The translations under genes were made by a program, and so were the position numbers. Source: Demequina rhizosphaerae (GTDB lineage Bacteria; Actinomycetota; Actinomycetes; Actinomycetales; Demequinaceae). From it: DNA of 64,000 nt. Shown piece after piece: positions 18,807 through 26,581 of the stretch. The DNA lies in contig NZ_BBMC01000002.1 of assembly GCF_000971255.1 (NCBI RefSeq), positions 620,001 through 684,000 of the forward strand. Direction: 5' to 3'. The notes below the pieces were generated by a model. That model had not been told where the DNA came from and did not search any database. It saw only the letters and a list, made by a program, of their open reading frames with translations. Position 1 is the first letter of the stretch. Every line of letters begins with the position of its first letter.

Positions 18807-19181
18807 TCACGCGTCCTTCGTGGTGCGCCGCGCGGCGATCATGACGGTCGCGGCACCGGCGACGAGCAGCGCGCCCGCCCCGATCGCCATCTCGGTGCCG
18901 CCGAAGCCGGTGGTCGAGAGCGTCTCGGTCGCGGCAGTGCCCGTGCTCGTCGTCGTGCCGGCGTTGAGGACCGACGTCGTCGTGGTCGTGCCCGTGGTCG
19001 TCTTCTTGGTCTCGACGGCCGTGGTCTTCTGCGTCGTCGGCGTCTGAGTGTCGGTCGGCGTCGACGTCTCCTCGGGCACCGGCCCGCCCTGCGGGCTGGG
19101 TGCGACATAGGCGAATGCGGTGGCAGGGATGAGCGCGATCCCCCCAGCGAGAACTGCAACTGCGATGGTGCGACGGATCAT
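18807..19181 (-). CDS. Small Thr-rich secreted surface protein with LSTTG sorting-like tail (copy 2)
   Basis: 124 aa, signal peptide at residues 1-24, Thr-rich stalk, LSTTGFGG, one hydrophobic helix and a C-terminal RRTTKDA. It matches copy 1 (15450-15824) almost residue for residue; differences are concentrated in the stalk, where the STGTAATE insertion and GTTTTT changes occur, and in the final residues. Promoter, leader hairpin and mini-ORF are also duplicated. It heads the unit of sugar transferase (17281) and WcaI-like transferase (15963). Not recognised as a named family; a sortase-anchored, possibly glycosylated surface protein is the best reading. Confidence 0.85.
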   Translation of the reverse strand: MIRRTIAVAVLAGGIALIPATAFAYVAPSPQGGPVPEETSTPTDTQTPTTQKTTAVETKKTTTGTTTTTSVLNAGTTTSTGTAATETLSTTGFGGTEMAIGAGALLVAGAATVMIAARRTTKDA

Positions 19182-19211
19182 GTCGTCACTTCCCCCTCAT
19201 GCCCCTCATGC

Positions 19212-19234
19212 GAGCACGGCCCCCCGACCGGCTC
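19212..19234 (-). promoter_or_regulatory. 5'-leader hairpin of surface-protein gene, copy 2
   Basis: Same GAGC-CGG / CCG-GCTC hairpin as at 15855-15877, identical in sequence. It is followed by the seven-codon mini-ORF at 19186-19209, which differs from copy 1 by a single amino acid. Confidence 0.5.
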
Positions 19235-19241
19235 GTTTTCG

Positions 19242-19270
19242 ACAGTAGCACCGGGCGTCCGTTTTGTCGC
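19242..19270 (-). promoter_or_regulatory. Promoter of surface-protein gene, copy 2
   Basis: Reading leftward: -35 GCGACA (19270-19265), 17-bp spacer, extended -10 TGC-TACTGT (-10 at 19247-19242). Identical boxes and spacing to 15885-15913, while flanking bases have drifted. Confidence 0.65.
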
Positions 19271-19320
19271 TGCTTTTCCCTTCGACCCTTTTGTGGCGCA
19301 GGAATCGTGCGAAGCAGGGG

Positions 19321-19800
19321 CTATGCGGGCGCGGGACCTTCGAACAGCTGCGAGCATGCGCGCACGCCGCTGTCCGCGCCATCGGGGTTCGGGGAGGCCG
19401 CGACACACGCGACCGCGCCGATGCTGAAGTCAGGGTCGAGGATGTTGGCACGATGCCCGGCGGACCCCATCCAGAGGTCCACGACCTCGGCCGCGGAGAG
19501 GTCCGTTCGCGACAGGTTCTCACCCGCCTTCGCGCCCTCGTGGCACGTCGAGACGAGCACCTCGTGCTCGAGGTCCGGCTCGTCGACGAACGGCGCTGCG
19601 CGGTCGGCTGCCTTCTCCGCGAGGCAGTCGTTCCAGACCAGCGCGTCGAGCCCCTCCGCGACGCGCTGCTCGTTGGAGAGGTCGAACAGCTCGCGCGCAA
19701 GCTCGGCCGGCGGAGTCGGAGGCGTCGAGCAGGACGCGAGGGAGGATGCCACGGCAAACGACGCGACGAGGGTCGCCGCAGCGCGGCGGGCGCTCAGCAT
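19321..19800 (-). CDS. CAP-domain lipoprotein (SCP/PR-1-like)
   Basis: A 159-residue secreted protein. The signal peptide ends in a lipobox (SLASC) with the modified Cys near residue 24. The CAP fold is recognised from LFDLSNEQRVAEGLDALVWNDCLAEKAADRAA, then HEGAKAGENL and the conserved WMGSAGHRANILDPDF, which holds a CAP-cavity histidine. Cysteines at CLAEK, STCHE, VACVA and RACSQ may form disulfides. ATG at 19800 overlaps the stop of the preceding DUF218 gene by seven bases, so the two are translationally coupled. The function of bacterial CAP proteins is poorly known; an envelope-associated role is inferred. Confidence 0.85.
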   Translation of the reverse strand: MLSARRAAATLVASFAVASSLASCSTPPTPPAELARELFDLSNEQRVAEGLDALVWNDCLAEKAADRAAPFVDEPDLEHEVLVSTCHEGAKAGENLSRTDLSAAEVVDLWMGSAGHRANILDPDFSIGAVACVAASPNPDGADSGVRACSQLFEGPAPA

Positions 19801-20342
19801 CCGTCCTCGAGCCACACCTTGACGAACGCCGCGCTCTGGTAGGCGTAGTGATAGGCCCAGTACCACGGGTCGAGATGCTCGCCCGAGGACACGTACGCGA
19901 TGTCGCCGTCCCAGCACCGCTCCATGATGACGCGCGTGCGCGTGAGGTGGGGCGTGGTGGTGATCACCGCCACCGATTCCCACCCGTGCTCGACCACCAG
20001 GTCCGTCATCCAGCGGGCCTCCCCGCGCGTGGTGAACGGATCGGGCATGGCGCAGTGCACCTCGTAGTCCTGCGGCTGCTCGCAGGCGTCGACCGCCTCC
20101 GGCCACTTCTCGCGGTCGTCCGGCTCCTCGGTGAGCGACACCACCATCGTGTCCGTGAGCCCGTCCGCGATCATGGCCTCCGCGAGCTCCATGCGCGGCG
20201 CGGTGGGAGGACCGATGACGTAGACGGCGTCGACCTCGCGCGGCTCGTCGCTGGCCGGCAGCACGTAGAGCGGCACCCCGATCAGCGCCACCAGCACCGC
20301 GCCCGCGGCTCCGACAGCAACGAGACCCTTCCCCCAGTTCAC
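19794..20342 (-). CDS. YdcF/DUF218 family membrane-anchored protein
   Basis: 182 aa with one N-terminal helix (about residues 7-28) and an outside DUF218-like domain: VDAVYVIGPPTAPRMELAEAMIADG, then DPFTTRGEARWMTDLVVEHGWESVAVITTTPHLTRTRVIMERCW. The E-A-R..TxxPH..R pattern is typical of YdcF/SanA/ElyC proteins, which act in envelope or wall-precursor metabolism. Start is GTG at 20342. It is a close paralogue of the protein at 20386-20943, 43 bp upstream in the same direction, and is coupled to the CAP lipoprotein downstream. ElyC/SanA-like involvement in peptidoglycan precursor handling is inference. Confidence 0.82.
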   Translation of the reverse strand: MNWGKGLVAVGAAGAVLVALIGVPLYVLPASDEPREVDAVYVIGPPTAPRMELAEAMIADGLTDTMVVSLTEEPDDREKWPEAVDACEQPQDYEVHCAMPDPFTTRGEARWMTDLVVEHGWESVAVITTTPHLTRTRVIMERCWDGDIAYVSSGEHLDPWYWAYHYAYQSAAFVKVWLEDGC

Positions 20343-20385
20343 GAGAGGAAGGCTACTGTGCGCGCGTGTCGGTCAGATGTCCGGG

Positions 20386-20943
20386 TCAGCATCCGCTCTC
20401 GAGCAGCACCTTCACGAACCCTCCGGTCTGGTACGCGTACTGGTAGATCCATTCGCCCAGCGGCGGCTCCTCGCCGGAGTCGAGGTAGACGAAGTCTCCG
20501 TCCCAGCACCGCTTCATGATGGCCCGGGTGCGGGAGATGTGCGGCCGGTACGTGATCACGGCCACGGACTCCCACTCGTGCTCGTCGATGAGGTCGCGGA
20601 TCCACCGTGCCTCGCCGCGCGTGGTGAAGGGATCCGGCTGCGCGCAGTAGACGTCGTAGTCCCGGTCCTCCTCGCACGCCGCCGTTGCGGGCGCGAACCA
20701 TTCGCGCAGCGCCTCGTTCTCGGCGAGGGAGACCACGAGCGCGTCGGCAAGGCCGTCCTCGACCATCGACTCGGCCATGGCGATGCGGGTGTCCGTGGGC
20801 GGCCCGATGACGTACACCGCGTCCACGGCGCGCGGCTCGTCGTGGGCGGGGAACACGTAGAGCGGCAGGCCGGCGGCGGCGATCGCGATCAGCATCCCCG
20901 CGGCGATCATCCCGACGATCACCCACCGTCTCCCCAGCCCCAT
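20386..20943 (-). CDS. YdcF/DUF218 family membrane-anchored protein, second copy
   Basis: 185 aa, single N-terminal helix (WVIVGMIAAGMLIAIAAAG) followed by the same domain as its neighbour: VDAVYVIGPPTDTRIAMAESM, DPFTTRGEARWIRDLI and VAVITYRPHISRTRAIMKRCWDGD. Both copies end in Gly-Cys and carry a CWDGD segment, so disulfides outside the cell are likely. Tandem duplication is evident. The ATG at 20943 starts 55 bp after the stop of the SGNH hydrolase gene and reads in the same direction. Confidence 0.82.
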   Translation of the reverse strand: MGLGRRWVIVGMIAAGMLIAIAAAGLPLYVFPAHDEPRAVDAVYVIGPPTDTRIAMAESMVEDGLADALVVSLAENEALREWFAPATAACEEDRDYDVYCAQPDPFTTRGEARWIRDLIDEHEWESVAVITYRPHISRTRAIMKRCWDGDFVYLDSGEEPPLGEWIYQYAYQTGGFVKVLLESGC

Positions 20944-20998
20944 GGGGCGAACACTATCCCGGGCGCATGACGGGCATATGTCGCGTTTCGGTCAGCCC

Positions 20999-21532
20999 TC
21001 AGGCGCGAAGCGCCTCGCCCACCTTCTCCCCCACCAGCCGCGCCGCGCGCGCCGTGTAGTGGACGCCGTCGTTGGACATCCCCGGCGCCCAGCCGTCGCC
21101 GTCACGCACGGGCGCTGGCGCGTCCACGAACTCCCAGCCCTCGGCCTCCGCGAGCGCGCGGAGCCAGCCGTTGTAGACGGGCGTCGTGGGGCCGAGCTCG
21201 GGCTCGAGCGGCGGGATCGCGAGCAGGAGCACGCGCGGCGGCGGGCCCACGATCCCGGCGATGTCCCGCAGTGCGCCCGCGGTCTCGTCGAAGGGCAGTC
21301 CCCAGGCGAGGTCGTTCGTGCCGAGCGCGAGGATGAGCACGTCCGCCTCGACCGCCACGGCCCGCGAGCGCTGGTGCAGCGACGTCGCGCCCGGGACGGC
21401 CGTGCCGCCCGCGAGCACCGCATCGTCCCCCAGGGCGGTGTAGAGGTACGACGACCGGTCGAGCCCCTCGGCGGTGAACGACGGCGAGAAGCCCACCGAC
21501 AGCGAGTCCCCGACGACCGCGACCCGCGTCAC
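20999..21532 (-). CDS. SGNH/GDSL-type hydrolase
   Basis: A 177-residue esterase/lipase-fold enzyme without signal peptide. Block I is VVGDSLSVGFSP with the nucleophile Ser near residue 9, block III is LGTNDLAWG with the oxyanion Asn, and block V is MSNDGVHYT with the catalytic Asp/His near 155. GTG at 21532 overlaps the stop of the upstream oxidoreductase gene by GTGA, so expression is coupled to it. Substrate unknown; deacylation of a small ester is a reasonable guess. Confidence 0.88.
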   Translation of the reverse strand: MTRVAVVGDSLSVGFSPSFTAEGLDRSSYLYTALGDDAVLAGGTAVPGATSLHQRSRAVAVEADVLILALGTNDLAWGLPFDETAGALRDIAGIVGPPPRVLLLAIPPLEPELGPTTPVYNGWLRALAEAEGWEFVDAPAPVRDGDGWAPGMSNDGVHYTARAARLVGEKVGEALRA

Positions 21533-22701
21533 GCCCACGGCTCGTCCGCGACCACCACGTCCGCCCCGCTGTGCGCGGATTCCACGATCGCGAGCGACAG
21601 CGCGTGGTCCCACAGCCCCTCCGCGAGCGGGTAGGGCGCGGGCCCCTCGCCGCGCGCCCACCTCCCGGTGTCGAGCAGGATCTGCGCGACCGCGAGATCG
21701 TCCTCGGACATGCGGCTCGCGTGCCAGGCGTTGCGGTAGACCACGTCGCCGTCGAAGCTCATGTGCCACAGCGCGTTGCCCTCGAGGTTGAGGTCGACGC
21801 CGGTGCGGCGGTGCTCGAGCCGGCCCGCGACCGGGCCGTCGGGGGTCATGCGCAGGACGGAGTCGTCGGCGATCTCGCCGTGCGAGCCGCGGATGACGAT
21901 GCGGCGGTGCAGGTACGGGTTCCACCACTGGTTGTCGACGAAGTCGTACAGCCCGAAGCGGCCGTCGCCGAGGTCGAGCGTTGCGATCGTGGTGGTGCGG
22001 GGCTCGGCCGGCGGCACCGCGGTGGCCCCGCCCGGGACCGCGGCGGCCTCCTCGCCGGCCCCACGACCGACCCACCCGTCGGGCGTGAGCGGATCGACCA
22101 TCGGCGCGGTGAACGTCCGCGCGTTCACCCGCACCCCGGCGCCGGTCACGGGAGCGCCCGCGCCGAGCATCGTCCGAACGAGCGAGACCGCGTGATAGAG
22201 GTGCGTCGACGACACCTCGACCGTGTGCGGCGCCCCGATCACGCCCCTCTCGAGCAGCGCGATCCGCGCCGCATGGCCGGGCATGCGCGTGTACTGCTCG
22301 GCGACCTGGACCAGCCCGGACGACCCGACGTCGGCCCACAGCGACCGCAGCCCGTCGAGGTCCGGCGCGGGCGGCGTCTCCGCGAGCACCGGCACACCGG
22401 CGCCCACCACCTCGCGGATCACGCCCGGGCTCGCCTCCCACGGCACCGCCGCCACCACGAAGTCGGGCCGCAGGCTCAACGCCTGCTCGAGCCCGTCGAC
22501 CGGCAGGTGGTCGTGCAGGTGCGCCGAGAACGGCGCGGCGGCCGCGCGGGCCTCGCGCAGCGCATCGTGCGCCCGGCCGGGGTTGCGCCCGACGATCGCG
22601 ACCGGCTCCAGCACCTCCGGCGCCATCGCCGCGAGGCGCAGCATGAACCGCGTCCGCCAGCCCGTGCCGACGATCGCGAAGCGCACGGGCCCGCCCGTCA
22701 C
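21529..22701 (-). CDS. Gfo/Idh/MocA family oxidoreductase
   Basis: NAD(P)-dependent sugar-type oxidoreductase, 390 aa. The Rossmann start is RFAIVGTGWRTRFML with GxGxxx near residue 10; the family's E-x-P motif appears as LAETPPAPD near 107 (Pro-rich and lacking the usual Lys of EKP). The C-terminal domain includes TTTIATLDLGDGRFGLYDF and ends ALSLAIVESAHSG. GTG at 22701 overlaps the stop of the FAD-FeS gene and its own stop overlaps the SGNH gene, giving a three-gene coupled unit. Replacement of the EKP lysine by Thr is unusual and may mean altered catalysis. Substrate unknown. Confidence 0.85.
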   Translation of the reverse strand: MTGGPVRFAIVGTGWRTRFMLRLAAMAPEVLEPVAIVGRNPGRAHDALREARAAAAPFSAHLHDHLPVDGLEQALSLRPDFVVAAVPWEASPGVIREVVGAGVPVLAETPPAPDLDGLRSLWADVGSSGLVQVAEQYTRMPGHAARIALLERGVIGAPHTVEVSSTHLYHAVSLVRTMLGAGAPVTGAGVRVNARTFTAPMVDPLTPDGWVGRGAGEEAAAVPGGATAVPPAEPRTTTIATLDLGDGRFGLYDFVDNQWWNPYLHRRIVIRGSHGEIADDSVLRMTPDGPVAGRLEHRRTGVDLNLEGNALWHMSFDGDVVYRNAWHASRMSEDDLAVAQILLDTGRWARGEGPAPYPLAEGLWDHALSLAIVESAHSGADVVVADEPWA

Positions 22702-25568
22702 CGCGACTCCATCCGCTCGACCAGCAGCTGCGCCAGATGCCTGCCCTGGACGCCGGCGAGGTCGTCGGCCTGCGTCCGGCACGAGACCCCGTCCGCGAGG
22801 TAGATCGAGCCCTCGGGGGCGGACCGCAGCGCGGGCAGCAGCGAGTTCTCGGCGACCTTCACGGAGGTCTCGTAGTGACCCTTCTCCGTGCCCCAGTTCC
22901 CCGCGAGGCCGCAGCATCCCGCGGTCTCGGTCACGGAGGCGCCGGCGCGCGCGAGCAGCTCGCGGTCCGCCGCGTACCCCATCACCGAGTACTGGTGGCA
23001 GTGCGGCTGCACCACGGCCTCGACGTCGTCCAGCGACGGGATCCGCCAGCCGTCGCGCGGCTTGACCGGCGCCCGGCCGGTGAGCACCTCGGCCAGCGTG
23101 TAGGTGGACGATGCGACGGCGCCGGCGCGCGGGTCGTCCGGCAGGAGCTCGGTGAGGTCGCTGCGGAGGACCCCCATGCACGAGGGCTCGACGCCGACGA
23201 TCGGCACCCCGTTGACGGCCCACGGCCCGAGCACGCCGAGCAGGTGGGACAGGTGCTTCTTGGCGCCGTCGAGCTGGCCCGTCGAGATCCACGTGACGCC
23301 GCAGCACGCGTCGCCCGCGACCACCACGACGTCGATCCCGGCACCCTCGAGCACCGAGACGATCGCGGTGGGGATCTCGGGGTCGAGGCCGTCCGTGAAC
23401 GAGTCGGCCCACAGGACCACGAGGTTGTCGAGGCGGGTCGCCCTGTCCGGGTTCGCGCGGCGGGCGCGCGCGACGGCCGACCGCCGGAACGGCACCTTGA
23501 ACTCCGGCAGGCGGCGGCGCTTGTCCATGCCCGCGACCGGGACGACCAGGCGTTGGATCCAGTCCGGCTTCAGGACGGTCGAGATCAGCCGCGGCGCGAG
23601 GCCCACGAGCTTGAGCCAGCGCGGCAGCCACCCGATCGAGTAGTGGGTCATGGGCCTGACCCGCCCCTTGTAGGTGCGGTGCAGCACCTCGGACTTGTAC
23701 GCCGCCATGTCGACGCCGCTGGGGCAGTCCGAGGAGCACGCCTTGCACGACAGGCACAGGTCGAGGCTCTCGAGGACCTCGGGCGAGGTCAGCCCGCCGA
23801 TGAGCGTGCCGTTGAGCGCGTCCTGCAGCACGCGGGCGCGGCCGCGGGTGACGTCCTTCTCGTCGCCGGTCGCCTGGTAGCTGGGGCACATGAAGCCGGA
23901 TCCGGCGCCGATCGAGTCCGCGCGGCACTTGCCCACGCCCGTGCAACGGTGGACGGCCTCGGCGAGGTCGCCGTGGTCGTGCTCGAGCGCGAGGCCGAGG
24001 GCCGGCGTGCGGGGCGCGGCGGGGCGGCGCAGGTGGGCGTCGAGCGGGTCGGGATCGACGATGACGCCCGGGTTGAGCAGGTTCTCGGGGTCGAAGAGGT
24101 GCTTGACGCCCCGGAACAGCGCGACGGCCTCGTCGGAGTACATGGTCGACAGCAGCTCGGAGCGGGCGCGGCCGTCGCCGTGCTCGCCGGAAAGCGATCC
24201 GCCGTGCGAGGCGACGAGCGCGGCGGCGTCCTCCATGAAGGCGCGCAGCGGGCGTCCGTCCTCCTGGAGCGGGATGCCGAGGCGCACGTGGATGCAGCCG
24301 TCGCCGAAGTGGCCGAACGGCTGGCCGACCACGCCGTGGCGGTCCATGAGCGCGTCGAAGTCGCGCAGGTACGCGCCGAGCCGCTCGGGCGGGACGGCGG
24401 CGTCCTCCCAGCCCGGCCACGCCTCCTGGTTGTCGGGGGTGCGGCCGGACAGGCCGGCACCGTCGGCGCGGATCGCCCACAGCCGGGCGGCCTCCCTGGG
24501 GTCCGCGACCTCGCGCCAGACGTCGGTGCCGGAGTCCGCCGCGAGCGCGGCCAGCGTGGCGCGCGCCTCGTCCTCGGTCTCGCCGCCGACCTCGACGAAC
24601 AGCCAGCCGGCGCCGTGCGGGAGGTCGGGCACGGGCCCGGTCGCGCCCGCGACGCGCGCGACGAGGCGGGCGTCGAGGCCCTCCACGGCCTGGGGACGGT
24701 GCGCGAGCATGGGGACCACCGCATCGGCCGCCGCGGGCATGTCGGGGTAGCCGAAGGCGGCGGTGAGCCGCACGGGCGGCACGTCGACGAGCCGCACGGT
24801 CGCCTCGAGGACCGTGGCAAGCGTGCCCTCGCTTCCCACCAGGAACTTCGCGAGGTCGCCGCCCAGCTCGGGCAGCAGGTGCTCGAGCGAGTAGCCGCTC
24901 ACCTGGCGCGAGAAGCGGCCGAACTCGGTGCGGATGAGCGCGAGGTTGGCCTGGACCAGCTCGTCGAGCCCCTGCACGGAGTCGACGCCGCGCGAGCCGG
25001 CGGCGAAGACCCGCCCGAGCCCGTCGACCGCGTCGAGCGCGAGGACGTTGTCGGCGGTGCGCCCGAAGGCGACGGCGTGCGGGCCGCACGCGTTGTTGCC
25101 GATCATCCCGCCGAGCGTGGCGCGAGTGGAGGTCGACGGGTCGGGGCCGAAGCGCAGCCCGGCGCCCGCGACGGCCGCCTGGAGGTCGGACAGCACCACG
25201 CCGGGCTGGACGCGCGCGGTCTTGGCCTCGAGGTCGACGTCGAGGATGCGGGTCATGTGGCGGCTCGTGTCGAGCACGAGGCCCGGGCCGATCGCGTTGC
25301 CCGCGACCGAGGTGCCGCCGCCGCGCATCGTCACCGGGACGCGGATGTCGTGGGCGACGCTCAGCGCGGCCAGGAGGTCGGAGGCGTCGCGCGGGTAGGC
25401 CACGACGGCGGGCGGGATGCGGTAGTTGGAGGCGTCCGTGGAGTACTCGGCGCGGCGGCGCGGCGACACGTCCACCTCGCCGTCCATGGCGCGCGCGAGG
25501 GCGGCCGCGAGATCCGCGGCGTGGGCCGGGGCGGGAGTCTGGGGCGCCGTCGTCGTCACGCGCGCCAT
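22698..25568 (-). CDS. FAD-linked oxidase fused to 4Fe-4S and CCG domains (DLD/GlpC-like)
   Basis: A 956-residue fusion. Residues about 50-500 form a GlcD-like FAD-linked oxidase: the PCMH FAD domain has VVAYPRDASDLLAALSVA and MRGGGTSVAGNAIGPG, and the C-terminal cap has GQPFGHFGDGCIHVRL and SLSGEHGDGRARS, which holds the family's active-site His. Next come CTGVGKC and CLSCKACSSDCPSGV, ferredoxin-type cysteine clusters, then a CCG/heterodisulfide-reductase-like part with DACCGVTW, VQPHCHQYS and TAGCCGLAGNWG. Such fusions oxidise D-2-hydroxy acids and pass electrons to the respiratory chain. ATG at 25568 has GGTGGAAGA upstream. The neighbours (Gfo/Idh and SGNH) are coupled to it; substrate unknown. 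Confidence 0.9.
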   Translation of the reverse strand: MARVTTTAPQTPAPAHAADLAAALARAMDGEVDVSPRRRAEYSTDASNYRIPPAVVAYPRDASDLLAALSVAHDIRVPVTMRGGGTSVAGNAIGPGLVLDTSRHMTRILDVDLEAKTARVQPGVVLSDLQAAVAGAGLRFGPDPSTSTRATLGGMIGNNACGPHAVAFGRTADNVLALDAVDGLGRVFAAGSRGVDSVQGLDELVQANLALIRTEFGRFSRQVSGYSLEHLLPELGGDLAKFLVGSEGTLATVLEATVRLVDVPPVRLTAAFGYPDMPAAADAVVPMLAHRPQAVEGLDARLVARVAGATGPVPDLPHGAGWLFVEVGGETEDEARATLAALAADSGTDVWREVADPREAARLWAIRADGAGLSGRTPDNQEAWPGWEDAAVPPERLGAYLRDFDALMDRHGVVGQPFGHFGDGCIHVRLGIPLQEDGRPLRAFMEDAAALVASHGGSLSGEHGDGRARSELLSTMYSDEAVALFRGVKHLFDPENLLNPGVIVDPDPLDAHLRRPAAPRTPALGLALEHDHGDLAEAVHRCTGVGKCRADSIGAGSGFMCPSYQATGDEKDVTRGRARVLQDALNGTLIGGLTSPEVLESLDLCLSCKACSSDCPSGVDMAAYKSEVLHRTYKGRVRPMTHYSIGWLPRWLKLVGLAPRLISTVLKPDWIQRLVVPVAGMDKRRRLPEFKVPFRRSAVARARRANPDRATRLDNLVVLWADSFTDGLDPEIPTAIVSVLEGAGIDVVVVAGDACCGVTWISTGQLDGAKKHLSHLLGVLGPWAVNGVPIVGVEPSCMGVLRSDLTELLPDDPRAGAVASSTYTLAEVLTGRAPVKPRDGWRIPSLDDVEAVVQPHCHQYSVMGYAADRELLARAGASVTETAGCCGLAGNWGTEKGHYETSVKVAENSLLPALRSAPEGSIYLADGVSCRTQADDLAGVQGRHLAQLLVERMESR

Positions 25569-25650
25569 TCTTCCACCCCCGCCCCCGTGTGCTGCCAGGG
25601 ACGTCGGGCCCGGGCGAGCCGCGCATCGTCCACGCGCACGATCCTGTCGG

Positions 25651-25681
25651 AGACGTGTCAAACAGTTGCAGACGTGACAAA
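25651..25681. repeat. Direct repeat upstream of the secreted protein gene
   Basis: AGACGTGTCAAA at 25651-25662 and AGACGTGACAAA at 25670-25681 are direct repeats 19 bp apart (11 of 12 bases identical). They sit in the 150-bp gap between the leftward FAD-FeS gene and the rightward secreted gene at 25719. Two regulator half-sites on nearly the same DNA face are possible. Confidence 0.35.
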
Positions 25682-25718
25682 TGGGACGCACGATGAGTCA
25701 TAGCCCGAGGGAGGCCTC

Positions 25719-26378
25719 ATGCAGCCGTTGCGCGCACTCGCCTTCGCGACCGTGCTCGCCACCGCCACCGCCGGAGGCGCAGCGGTCGCGGCGTCGGTCG
25801 TGACCGCGATCGAGGTCGCGGCGACCACGCCGAACGTCAACGTCAACGTGTCGTGCGGCTCGCAGATGAACCTCGACATCACCTACAACGAGGCCCCGGA
25901 GATCGAGGGCGTCAACTGGGTGTTCACGGTGACGACGTCGGAGGGCGACGTGTTCGTGCTCGAGGACATGGACTCCGACCTCATGGGCTTCCACCCCGTC
26001 ATCCCGGCCGAGGACCTGCCCGACGTCAACTACACGTTCACGGTCGACGCGCAGTACGGCGACGAGGTGTTCCTCGGGGTGTTCTCGGGTTCGGTCGTGT
26101 GCACGACCGAGCCGCCGGTGACGACGCCGACCCCGACGCCGACCGAGACCGAGACGACGGAGCCGACCACCGAGCCGACGTCCACCACGGACCCGACCTC
26201 GACCACGGAACCCACGTCGACGACCGAGCCGACCTCCACGACCACCTCGGAGCCCACGGAGACCGCGACCTCCGAGCCCACCGAGACCGCCACCGACGGC
26301 ACGGACACCGGCACGGACGTGCTCGACGACAGCTCGGGCGCCTCGCCGGTCCCGGGCGACGCCGACTACACCGGCTAG
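25719..26378 (+). CDS. Secreted Thr/Glu-rich protein ending in YTG
   Basis: 219 aa. A signal peptide (residues 1-25, ATATAGGAAVAAS) precedes a globular part (about 30-125) with two cysteines and beta-rich text such as NLDITYNEAPEIEGVNWVFTVTTSEGDVFVLED, which resembles an Ig-like or cell-surface adhesion domain. Residues 130-195 are PT/TE/TS repeats typical of a linker or glycosylated stalk. The protein stops at SPVPGDADYTG with no hydrophobic tail. The same (Y/F)TG ending is seen in the proteins at 26582 and 28643. GAGGGAGG lies four bases before the ATG. Family not recognised. Confidence 0.8.
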   Translation: MQPLRALAFATVLATATAGGAAVAASVVTAIEVAATTPNVNVNVSCGSQMNLDITYNEAPEIEGVNWVFTVTTSEGDVFVLEDMDSDLMGFHPVIPAEDLPDVNYTFTVDAQYGDEVFLGVFSGSVVCTTEPPVTTPTPTPTETETTEPTTEPTSTTDPTSTTEPTSTTEPTSTTTSEPTETATSEPTETATDGTDTGTDVLDDSSGASPVPGDADYTG

Positions 26379-26581
26379 CAGGGGCGTCACGCCCAGACGG
26401 CGGCGAGAAGAGCGCAGTCCCACGCGCCCCATCCGTCACACCCGTATCGCCGCCCCGCATCAGCCACGGAGATTTCGCGACGCACGCGCCGCGCCGAGAG
26501 CCCGGCGAGACGATCGAAACAGCTGGGGGTAGCGGTGCCATTGCTGAGGGCCCCCACGTCCCCCCGGCGTTGGAGGGCGTC

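Noticed and set aside
22737-25703. A 988-codon open frame antisense to the FAD-FeS oxidase gene
   Set aside because: Composition is Arg/Gly/Ala/Val-rich with no motifs, and the opposite strand carries an unmistakable enzyme. Long antisense frames are expected at about 70% GC; the same applies to those over 6506-8581, 14368-15453 and 61821-63287.
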